This document shows positions 1 to 5,358 of a DNA stretch of 5,358 nucleotides, in pieces. Positions within the stretch are counted from its first letter, which is position 1. Each line of letters starts with the position of its first letter. The notes beneath the pieces are model-generated. The model was not told the origin of the DNA and did not search any database. It worked only from the letters and a program-made list of their open reading frames with translations. Origin of the DNA: an uncultured Lachnospiraceae bacterium (lineage in GTDB: Bacteria; Bacillota; Clostridia; Lachnospirales; Lachnospiraceae); the NCBI GenBank assembly GCA_947175775.1, contig CAMWNY010000207.1, positions 1-5,358 on the forward strand, in the 5' to 3' direction. The position numbers were made by a program, and so were the translations under genes.

Positions 1-407
1 ATGTACACCCGTTCCTTATTACAATTTTTTATCAGGAATTTTCTCTGCATCTGGAGGCAGTTTAAAAAATTCTGCGTAAACCCGTTGACGCCCTCCACCG
101 GATTCAAATAAAAATAATTAATTCCAACGAGAAGCTGTTCTTCCTGTGACTGAAGGATTTCCAAAAGACGCGCACCGAGCGCTCTGTCCGCTTTCTGAAA
201 AGCAATCCCTTCTCCCCGTATCACCGCAATCTCCCCGTCGCCGAATCTGCAAAAACAGCGCTCGCGTTCCGTAAGCTTCTCAAGCGTCTGCCACGGAGAC
301 AGCACCGAAAGGCTGTTTTTATATGCCCCGTCACGGTAACGCCTGCTCTCGATGCTGCGGTATATTCTTTTCGGAAAATTTTTTATCTTTTTTATATACT
401 TATTCAA
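1..407 (-). CDS. GT-D fold (DUF1792) glycosyltransferase, N-terminal part, cut by window edge
   Basis: A minus-strand frame with no stop runs from 407 to the left edge: 135 codons, C-terminal part missing. After a basic N-terminus (MNKYIKKIKNFPKRIYRS) comes the family signature: RFGDGE at residues 54-59, then IRGEGIAFQKAD at 63-74, then LLEIL at 81-85 and LLVGI at 92-96. This pattern matches the DUF1792/SP_1767-type glycosyltransferases, whose GT-D fold uses a DxE metal-binding motif; here that is Asp57-Gly-Glu59. The likely role is transfer of a sugar from a nucleotide donor onto a growing surface glycan at the cytoplasmic side; donor and acceptor cannot be read from the sequence. There is no ATG in the first 119 codons. 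I chose TTG at 405-407 because GTGAGG lies 6 nt upstream; GTG at 417-419 would add four residues but has a poorer binding site. It overlaps the end of the GNAT gene by 8 nt, so it is probably translationally coupled to it. Family call fairly sure; exact start likely. Confidence 0.82.
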   Translation of the reverse strand, partial: MNKYIKKIKNFPKRIYRSIESRRYRDGAYKNSLSVLSPWQTLEKLTERERCFCRFGDGEIAVIRGEGIAFQKADRALGARLLEILQSQEEQLLVGINYFYLNPVEGVNGFTQNFLNCLQMQRKFLIKNCNKERVY

Positions 408-918
408 GTTTATCCTCACTTTTAAAACTGCTCAAACGGTTGATAATGCCATACCATTTCAGCGTTTTGTACATTCCATTTATTTTTACCGCGTCAACGG
501 CGCTTCCCTCATACACAAATCCGCACTTTTCATACAATTTCTGCGCTCTCACATTGTCTTCAAGCACGTTTAGATACACCTTATGAAGCCCAAGCTCTTC
601 AAACGCATAGCGCAGTATTTCCTGCGTCGCACGCATGGCAGCTCCTGTACCCTGTGCCTTTTTTCTTGTGACAACCGCATACTCCGCATTCCCGTTTTTG
701 AATGAAATGTGCTTTAAGCTTATTGTGCCCAAATATTCGTCATTTTCGTCCACAAACGCAAAGTTCCTGTTGTCGCCGTTAAAGCTCTCATCAATAAAGC
801 CCAGCACACTTTCCATTGTTGCGGCGGCAAAATCTGCCTGAAAATTGCAGTTGATTTCGCAGTCATGCATCCACTCCAACATCAGGGGGGCATCTTTTTT
901 TTCAAGGCGTCTTAACAT
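400..918 (-). CDS. GNAT-family N-acetyltransferase, probably acetylating a nucleotide amino sugar
   Basis: A complete 172-residue protein of the RimJ/RimL-like (Acetyltransf_3) branch of GNAT, of usual length. The start of the domain is MLRRLEKKDAPLMLEWM. The acetyl-CoA pyrophosphate loop, motif A, is at about residues 81-102 with the Q89-G90-T91-G92-A93-A94 core. The C-terminal motif has N122, then AQKLYEKCGF at 125-134. It is soluble, with no membrane segment. Its place between a sugar 3,4-ketoisomerase/aminotransferase pair and a glycosyltransferase suggests that it acetylates the 3-amino group of a dTDP-3-amino-3,6-dideoxyhexose. The fold itself would equally allow a protein or other amine substrate, so the substrate is inference. 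ATG at 916-918 has GAGGAG 4 nt upstream. Its start overlaps the end of the cupin gene by 17 nt and its end overlaps the glycosyltransferase start by 8 nt. Codons 6-11 contain an A8 run and a C6 run close together. Confidence 0.88.
   Translation of the reverse strand: MLRRLEKKDAPLMLEWMHDCEINCNFQADFAAATMESVLGFIDESFNGDNRNFAFVDENDEYLGTISLKHISFKNGNAEYAVVTRKKAQGTGAAMRATQEILRYAFEELGLHKVYLNVLEDNVRAQKLYEKCGFVYEGSAVDAVKINGMYKTLKWYGIINRLSSFKSEDKLE
414..419 (-). promoter_or_regulatory. Ribosome binding site deciding the TTG start of the DUF1792 gene
   Basis: On the minus strand GTGAGG is followed by a 6-nt spacer (ATAAAC) and then TTG at 407-405. Spacing and sequence fit a Shine-Dalgarno site and favour TTG over GTG at 419-417 or GTG at 305-303; the last would start only 19 residues before the RFGDGE motif. 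The site lies inside the last codons of the GNAT gene. Confidence 0.6.
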
Positions 919-1327
919 GCTTCTCCTCTTTCATTACGGTTAAATACCGATCATAATCCCGGATATATTCGCCTGCGTCATAATGCTCGCTGGACAGGCA
1001 CAAAAGCACCGAATCCTCCGAAAAGTCATACATATCCTTCCAAACAAGCTTCGGAAGATATATTCCAACATGCGGCCGGTCGAGGTTAAATATTTTTTGA
1101 CTTGTCCCATCGTCCACCTTTACTTTAGAAGTTCCTGAGACGTTTATTAGAACAAACTCGGAGTTATAGTTGGCGTGGCGCCCACGGATTACCTCCCGGT
1201 CCGAGCCGTATATATAAAACACCCGCTTTATGTCAAACGGTATATCCTGGTTCCCCTCAATGATGACAAGATGTCCCCGCTCGTCACCTTTTTGCGGGAA
1301 CTCAATAAATTTGCAATCCTCTATCAT
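902..1327 (-). CDS. FdtA/QdtA-type cupin sugar 3,4-ketoisomerase (WxcM-like)
   Basis: A complete 141-residue single-domain cupin, the normal size for dTDP-4-keto-6-deoxyglucose 3,4-ketoisomerases. These move the keto group from C4 to C3 so that a partner aminotransferase can aminate C3. Family landmarks in order: DERGHLVIIE at 15-24, IPFDIKRVFYIY at 29-40, RGRHAN at 48-53, VKVDDGTSQ at about 69-77, PKLVWKDMYDFSEDSVLLCLSS at about 92-113, and the C-terminal YIRDYDRYL. The FdtA-versus-QdtA outcome (galacto or gluco epimer at C4) cannot be told from this. The motif normally carrying two active-site histidines (HxH, as in HAHK) reads H51-A-N53 here. The second His is Asn, so activity may be altered or this may be a natural subfamily. 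ATG at 1325-1327 has GGGAGG 4 nt upstream. It lies 38 nt after the aminotransferase stop and overlaps the GNAT gene by 17 nt. Confidence 0.87.
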   Translation of the reverse strand: MIEDCKFIEFPQKGDERGHLVIIEGNQDIPFDIKRVFYIYGSDREVIRGRHANYNSEFVLINVSGTSKVKVDDGTSQKIFNLDRPHVGIYLPKLVWKDMYDFSEDSVLLCLSSEHYDAGEYIRDYDRYLTVMKEEKHVKTP

Positions 1328-1365
1328 ATATCCTCCCGTTTCGCTGCCTGATTGTTCCTATTTTA

Positions 1366-2457
1366 TCAAAACGCGTTGAGCGCGGCAATCACATACTGCT
1401 GCTCTTCGTCCGTCATGCCCGTATAAACCGGAAGGCTTAAAACCTCCCTGGCATATTGCTCCGCCAGCAAAAATTCACCCTTTTCATGCCCCAAATACCG
1501 ATAACAGTCCGCAAGATGAGGCGGTATCGGGTAATGGATCTGTGTCTGAATGTCCCGCTCCTGCAAAAACTCCTGAAGCTTTTCGCGCTCTTTACAGCGG
1601 ACGACGTACTGGTGATAAATGCTGTCCGCACCGTTTCTTACTTTGGGAAGTATGATTTTATCATTCTGAATCCCTCTGTCATAGACTGCCGCTAACTTTT
1701 TGCGCTCATCATTCAATTCATCCATATACTTTAATTTTACGCGAAGAAGCGCCGCCTGCATCTCGTCAAGCCGCGAATTTAAGCCCTCTATTTCGTTATA
1801 GTACCTGACACGGCTGCCATAATTACGCATCATTCTGATTTGATCCGCAAATGCCTTGTCATCTGTCACCACCGCACCCGCGTCGCCAAATGCGCCAAGA
1901 TTTTTCGTCGGATAAAAACTAAAACATCCCGAAATGCCGAAGCTCCCCGTCATTTTACCGCCAAACCTGGCGCCGTGCGACTGCGCGCAGTCCTCAATAA
2001 GTGCCAGCTGATGCTTCTCTGCAATCTGTGCAATCCGCTCCATATTGCTTGCCTGCCCATAGAGATGTGTCACCATGACTGCTTTGGTTCTCGGCGTTAT
2101 TGCCTGTTCTATCTGCTCCGCATCCATGTTAAAATATTCATCCGGCTCTATAAACACAGGCACTGCCTTATTTTCCGTGATGCCAAGCACTGTTGCAATA
2201 TACGTATTTGCCTGTACAATCACTTCATCCCCCGCGCCGATTCCAAGCGCGCGAACCGACATGATCAGTGCATCAAGCCCTGAATTTAATCCAACACAGT
2301 ATTTTCTGCCTGTATAAACGGCAAACGCTTCCTCAAACTGTTCGACTTCTTTTCCGAGAATATACCAGCCGGAGCGCAGCACGCGAAGCGCAGCTTCCTC
2401 ATATTCCTCCTGGTGCATCTGAAACTGCCTGTCTAAAACATTGCATTTAATCTGCAT
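1366..2457 (-). CDS. DegT/DnrJ/EryC1/StrS aminotransferase, FdtB/QdtB-like (dTDP-3-keto-6-deoxyhexose 3-transaminase)
   Basis: A 363-residue fold-type I PLP enzyme of full family length. Landmarks: GKEVEQFEEAFA at 35-46, GLNSGLDAL at 56-64, GDEVIVQANTYIAT at 76-89, HLYGQ at 131-135, IEDCAQSHGA at 154-163 with D156 expected to pair with the PLP nitrogen, SFYPTKNLGAFGD at 180-192 with K185 as the PLP Schiff-base lysine, RNYGS at 211-215, NSRLDEMQAALLRVKL at 227-242, and HYPIPPH at 308-314. The NTYIAT, HLYGQ, NLGA and HYPIPPH wording is that of enzymes aminating C3 of dTDP-3-keto-6-deoxysugars, with glutamate as donor. The adjacent ketoisomerase supports that substrate. I place the start at ATG 2455-2457, with AAGGGG 6 nt upstream, rather than at the ATG at 2508. 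The longer form would add 17 residues with an atypical Cys/Arg/Lys-rich composition and overlap the CotH gene by 41 nt. With this start the gap to the CotH stop is 10 nt. The substrate epimer is unresolved. Confidence 0.93.
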   Translation of the reverse strand: MQIKCNVLDRQFQMHQEEYEEAALRVLRSGWYILGKEVEQFEEAFAVYTGRKYCVGLNSGLDALIMSVRALGIGAGDEVIVQANTYIATVLGITENKAVPVFIEPDEYFNMDAEQIEQAITPRTKAVMVTHLYGQASNMERIAQIAEKHQLALIEDCAQSHGARFGGKMTGSFGISGCFSFYPTKNLGAFGDAGAVVTDDKAFADQIRMMRNYGSRVRYYNEIEGLNSRLDEMQAALLRVKLKYMDELNDERKKLAAVYDRGIQNDKIILPKVRNGADSIYHQYVVRCKEREKLQEFLQERDIQTQIHYPIPPHLADCYRYLGHEKGEFLLAEQYAREVLSLPVYTGMTDEEQQYVIAALNAF

Positions 2458-2463
2458 CTGTAT

Positions 2464-2469
2464 CCCCTT
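2464..2469 (-). promoter_or_regulatory. Ribosome binding site deciding the aminotransferase start
   Basis: AAGGGG on the minus strand lies 6 nt (ATACAG) before ATG 2457-2455 and partly overlaps the CotH stop codon TAA (2470-2468). It supports the 363-residue form, whose first residues (MQIKCNVLDRQFQMHQEEY) read like the usual N-terminus of this family. Confidence 0.65.
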
Positions 2470-4657
2470 ACCCTTCCGACTGCGGCAGCATATATCCTTC
2501 CTGCTCAAGCTCGTCTAAAAACTCCAATACACGCGCAGTTCTTCCTGACAAAAACCGATAAATATCGTTTACCACTGTCTTCCATTGCTCCATTGTGAAA
2601 TTCTGATATGCGGCGTCGATTCCCCTTACGGCAAAGCTAAGCTGCTTTAGCTTCGTATAGCCCATTTCACAGCGAAGCAGATTTTCCTGCATCTGCGCTG
2701 CATATGCTTTCGTATGTTGTTCAAACGCAGCGGTCACATTTTCTTTTGTGTATGCCGTGCTGCACTTATGCCTCACATACGCGGTAAAATCATTGCGAAA
2801 TGCCTCACACCGCCAAAGTCTTTGAAAAAGCCATGCCGAAAAATTTTTCTTTTCTTCCACAGCGCTGTCTCCAAACTCCAGTTCTAACATTTCTTTAAAA
2901 TAATTCTCATTATCTACCATTGTGCAGTCAAAATCAAATAAATACCAGTTCCACAACCCGCCTTTTTCTTTCCATATATGCAGATTATGGTCTCCGTTGC
3001 TCACGGCATCCGTATTTCCAAAGAATGCCTCGGCAAACACAGATTCTATAAAATTATCAACATTAATCTCTGTCTTAATCCATTCGTAATCCGCTTCATC
3101 ATAAAAATCCCTTGCCCTTACCTCATCAAACAGCGCATCAAACTCTTTTGCCGAAATATTTTTCCACGGTATAACAAGCGTAATATCCTTTTTAGATGCG
3201 CCTGTATGCTTATGAATATACTCCTTGCCTTTTGGCTCCATAAGGCTGTATAACCCCCAATATTCCCCATCAATAAACAAAATACAGAAACGGCTTTTCT
3301 GTGCACCAACGCCGTCATCGCTGATAAAATTAGAGACAAACGCGCTGGAATATGCAAAAAGATTCTCTTTGACAACACCGCTTCCCGGTCCGCGCAATGT
3401 AAAACGTTCGTATGCCAGTTCGTCAGAAGCCCCAAACATATCACCCGTTATTTCTTTGTTATCCAGCACAACATTAAAACTTTTTTGTATATTTCTTGAA
3501 ATACTTGATTTTCCCGCAATTGCAAATGTCATATCGTCCTCGAACACACAGCCGTCCGTATCAAAGATTTCCACATGCCCTGTAAGGTCTTTTGGCATAT
3601 TGCTATTAATGCGCCTTGAATTTCCTCCATACTTTCTCATTGTATAATACGTATATCCAAGCACATAAGCGCCTTCACTGTCATCAAAAAGCGCATATGG
3701 ATCTGTCGTAATCGAAACAATTGGCAACGTATAATCGGATTGGACAAAATAGGTATTGGTCTGTACGGACCTTGAAAGTTTCGCATCTTTCAATACTCTA
3801 GCCCTTATTACGGTTCCTTTATATACCTCATTCACGCCATACTGTGTTTCCGAATTGTCTGCATTTTCACTCGGCGTCAGCACACACTTTTTTGTTGTAT
3901 ACTGATTAGGACGCTTTTCATTCGTAATCTCAATCGGTCCGCTATAAACAAGCGCATCAATATCCGGTTCGCTTCCGTCAAGTGTATATAAAATTGCCGC
4001 CCCTTCTTCATCACAGCTCAGCTCTACTGCAATATTTTCATCATAGCAGCCCCCTTCAAGGGAAAAATGAACTTCCCCCCAATCGGCCTCAAGCTCCTTG
4101 CCTTGTGTAAAATACATAGGATTGGGTTCTAGCGGCGTACTGTACGGCAGAAAACCCACTGCATCCGCATTTGCATGCATTCTTCCATAAGAAATATCGC
4201 ACTGCTGCTCCTCAAGCTTTATGCTGTCTATTATATTTTCATTTTCATCACTTAAATAAATTGTTTCCTTACCCGCATTAATGAAGAAATTAGCATGTAA
4301 ATTGCCTTCCTCCATATTCCCATCGCAAAAAATAATTAAGTATCCGTCACTTTCAATGTCAATATTTGGAAATGCCCATTTTGTAAGCTCATTTTTGGTA
4401 TCAGACAAATAATATCCCTTCAGGTTTATTGCACTCTTTGTAGGATTGTACAGCTCTATCCAGTCGGCATAAATTCCGTTCTCATCCTTCCATGTGGAAA
4501 GATTATCTGCTACCACCTCATTAATCATCAGATGCGTTCCCCTGCTGCTATGTGTCTGTAACTGCAATACTTTAACATACAAAAGCACCATTATCACCGC
4601 AATCGGTACCACAACGATTAAAATTCCGTAAATCTTCGACAAATTTCTTTTTTTCAT
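2468..4657 (-). CDS. Membrane-anchored CotH kinase-family protein with lamin-tail-like and chitobiase-type beta domains
   Basis: A complete 729-residue protein. A basic N-terminus and one hydrophobic segment (about residues 10-30, no clear cleavage site) predict a signal anchor with the rest outside the membrane. Residues about 43-150 resemble a lamin-tail domain (INEVVADN at 45-52, DWIELYNP at 65-72, GYYLSD at 81-86). Residues about 195-305 resemble a chitobiase/hexosaminidase C-terminal beta sandwich (ILYTLDGSEPD at 222-232, YSGPIEI at 238-244, VIRARVLKD at 283-291). From about 311 to 720 is the CotH domain: LPIVSITTDP at 311-320, SSISRNIQKSF at 384-394, RFTLRGPGSG at 418-427, DGEYWGLYSLMEP at 463-475, GNTDAVSNGDHN at 547-558, and WNWYLFDFD at 569-577 with the DFD expected to bind metal. 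CotH of Bacillus is an atypical protein kinase acting on spore-coat proteins; the substrate here is unknown. Its ATG shares one base with the DUF4956 stop (TGATG), indicating coupled translation. Gene identity is strong; kinase activity is inferred. Confidence 0.92.
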   Translation of the reverse strand: MKKRNLSKIYGILIVVVPIAVIMVLLYVKVLQLQTHSSRGTHLMINEVVADNLSTWKDENGIYADWIELYNPTKSAINLKGYYLSDTKNELTKWAFPNIDIESDGYLIIFCDGNMEEGNLHANFFINAGKETIYLSDENENIIDSIKLEEQQCDISYGRMHANADAVGFLPYSTPLEPNPMYFTQGKELEADWGEVHFSLEGGCYDENIAVELSCDEEGAAILYTLDGSEPDIDALVYSGPIEITNEKRPNQYTTKKCVLTPSENADNSETQYGVNEVYKGTVIRARVLKDAKLSRSVQTNTYFVQSDYTLPIVSITTDPYALFDDSEGAYVLGYTYYTMRKYGGNSRRINSNMPKDLTGHVEIFDTDGCVFEDDMTFAIAGKSSISRNIQKSFNVVLDNKEITGDMFGASDELAYERFTLRGPGSGVVKENLFAYSSAFVSNFISDDGVGAQKSRFCILFIDGEYWGLYSLMEPKGKEYIHKHTGASKKDITLVIPWKNISAKEFDALFDEVRARDFYDEADYEWIKTEINVDNFIESVFAEAFFGNTDAVSNGDHNLHIWKEKGGLWNWYLFDFDCTMVDNENYFKEMLELEFGDSAVEEKKNFSAWLFQRLWRCEAFRNDFTAYVRHKCSTAYTKENVTAAFEQHTKAYAAQMQENLLRCEMGYTKLKQLSFAVRGIDAAYQNFTMEQWKTVVNDIYRFLSGRTARVLEFLDELEQEGYMLPQSEG

Positions 4658-5325
4658 CAGCCTATGACTTCTCCTGTATATGTCACCACGTTGACTGCTT
4701 CGGTCCCATCAATCTCTTTTATTGCCTTTGCAAGCTCTGAAAGATTATTCTTCTTAAGCCCCGCCTCATAAGTAATCTCCTCATAGTCGCCTGTCGCATT
4801 CTGCATACGCACACGCCATTTTTTTGTATTTTCGTCAATCAGCTTTTCAAGCGCATCACTGTCAATTCTGTTTCCCCGCACCACAATCAGATAATTATTT
4901 CCATCATAAGCATCCCTGCTAAAGACGAAAAGCACAACTGCTATTACAGCGCTTCCGACCACGGCAACAACATACATTTCCGCTCCGCAGGAAAGTCCGA
5001 TTGCAATCGCCCAAAATAGAAACGCCATATCTTTTGGCTCTTTAATCGCCGTTCGGAAACGAATTACGGACAAAGATCCGACCATACCAAGAGAGAGGGC
5101 AAGGCTTCCTCCAATGATTGTCATAACCATTGTGACAATTACCGCCAAAACTACCAGTGTCTGATTAAAACTCTTTGAATACACAACACCGGAATAGGTC
5201 TTTTTATAGACAAAATACATAAAGAGACCGAGCACCAATGCAGCAGTCATTGCGAGTACCACCTGATAAATGGAGATGCTCGAATTTGATTCAATTAAAT
5301 ACTTAAAAATTTCTTTTTTACTCAT
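4657..5325 (-). CDS. DUF4956 domain-containing membrane protein
   Basis: A complete 222-residue protein. About four hydrophobic segments are visible: residues 20-39, 57-79, 101-113 and 117-135. Between the second and third is the conserved family stretch LGMVGSLSVIRFRTAIKEP (79-97), followed by KDMAFLFW (98-105). The remaining part (about 142-222) is soluble, beginning NNYLIVVRGNRID and alternating predicted strands and helices, compatible with a small ACT/ferredoxin-like cytoplasmic domain. The biochemical function of DUF4956 is not established to my knowledge. The family is often seen next to CotH and VTC polyphosphate polymerase genes, as here next to CotH. ATG at 5323-5325 lacks a close strong ribosome binding site (AAAGG is about 14 nt away). 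It overlaps the stop of the preceding gene by 4 nt (ATGA), so translation probably depends on coupling. The stop overlaps the CotH ATG by one base. Confidence 0.9.
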   Translation of the reverse strand: MSKKEIFKYLIESNSSISIYQVVLAMTAALVLGLFMYFVYKKTYSGVVYSKSFNQTLVVLAVIVTMVMTIIGGSLALSLGMVGSLSVIRFRTAIKEPKDMAFLFWAIAIGLSCGAEMYVVAVVGSAVIAVVLFVFSRDAYDGNNYLIVVRGNRIDSDALEKLIDENTKKWRVRMQNATGDYEEITYEAGLKKNNLSELAKAIKEIDGTEAVNVVTYTGEVIG

Positions 5326-5358
5326 GTTTCATAACCATGCCTTTCTTTCATCCTAACC
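5322..5358 (-). CDS. 3' end of an upstream gene, product unknown
   Basis: Of the three minus-strand frames entering from the right edge, two hit stops at once (TAG at 5355-5353 and TGA at 5350-5348). The third stays open for 11 codons, reads VRMKERHGYET, and ends with TGA at 5324-5322, sharing ATGA with the DUF4956 start. The 4-nt overlap is typical of operon neighbours and would explain the weak DUF4956 ribosome binding site. The product cannot be identified from 11 residues. A VTC-type polyphosphate polymerase is my guess from the usual neighbourhood of DUF4956 and CotH. Confidence 0.45.
   Translation of the reverse strand, partial: VRMKERHGYET

Larger units (their letters stand above)
1..5358 (-). 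other. Single predicted polycistronic transcription unit
   Basis: All seven genes read in the same direction. Junctions in order are: 4-nt overlap, 1-nt overlap, 10-nt gap, 38-nt gap, 17-nt overlap, 8-nt overlap. No GC-rich hairpin followed by a T run is visible at any junction, and none of the gaps is large enough for a convincing independent promoter. Promoter and terminator therefore lie outside the window. Co-transcription is inference from spacing. Confidence 0.75.

Noticed and set aside
323..586. Plus-strand frame with a hydrophobic-looking product near the left edge
   Set aside because: It spans the GNAT C-terminus and the DUF1792 N-terminus on the other strand. Its Phe/Tyr/Leu/Ser-rich product comes from the complement of AT-rich coding sequence.
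895..918. Possible programmed frameshift fusing the ketoisomerase to the GNAT through the A8 run
   Set aside because: The ketoisomerase stop TGA (904-902) comes before or at the first A of the run, so a ribosome in that frame terminates before it could slip on it. Ordinary overlap coupling explains the layout.
1328..1365. Gap between aminotransferase and ketoisomerase as a terminator or promoter
   Set aside because: The 38 bases hold a ribosome binding site but no GC-rich hairpin with a T run and no convincing -35/-10 pair.
1840..2283. A 147-codon open frame on the plus strand opposite the aminotransferase gene
   Set aside because: It lies wholly inside a well-conserved PLP enzyme on the other strand, its translation is rich in Cys, His and Arg with no family resemblance, and no ribosome binding site stands out.
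2458..2508. Longer aminotransferase form starting at the ATG at 2508
   Set aside because: It would overlap the CotH gene by 41 nt and add residues unlike the family N-terminus; the ATG at 2457 has a well-placed AAGGGG.
3225..3647. A 140-codon plus-strand frame opposite the CotH gene
   Set aside because: It overlaps conserved CotH motifs on the minus strand and its translation shows no recognisable domain; it is an antisense shadow.

Overview
The window reads as one continuous minus-strand operon. Seven genes, two of them cut by the window edges, run right to left with overlaps or short gaps (the longest is 38 nt), and I see no terminator, plus-strand gene, RNA gene, mobile element or repeat array. 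The moderate-to-low GC, strong GAGG/GGAGG-type ribosome binding sites, frequent overlapping starts and stops, and the protein families point to a Gram-positive Clostridia-type bacterium, most likely Lachnospiraceae or a relative. That assignment is inference from style and gene content, not a database match.

Right half, in transcription order: the last codons of an unidentified gene (right edge), a DUF4956 membrane protein, and a 729-residue membrane-anchored CotH-family protein with a lamin-tail-like domain and a chitobiase-type beta-sandwich domain before its kinase-like domain. In Clostridia and Actinobacteria, DUF4956 and CotH genes are often found with a VTC-type polyphosphate polymerase gene. 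The cut-off gene, whose stop overlaps the DUF4956 start as ATGA, is a natural candidate, but only 11 of its codons are visible.

Left half: a nucleotide-sugar and glycan module made of a DegT/DnrJ/EryC1/StrS aminotransferase of FdtB/QdtB type, an FdtA/QdtA-type cupin sugar 3,4-ketoisomerase, a GNAT acetyltransferase, and the N-terminal half of a GT-D fold (DUF1792) glycosyltransferase. The last gene has no ATG start and begins at a TTG behind a good ribosome binding site. Together these would convert dTDP-4-keto-6-deoxyglucose to a dTDP-3-amino-3,6-dideoxyhexose, probably N-acetylate it, and transfer a sugar to a surface glycan. The enzymes that make the dTDP-keto sugar (RmlA and RmlB) are not in the window.

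The most notable points are the joining of an extracytoplasmic CotH-kinase/DUF4956 pair to an amino-sugar module in one operon, an Asn in place of the second His of the ketoisomerase HxH motif, and the TTG-started glycosyltransferase gene at the left edge.
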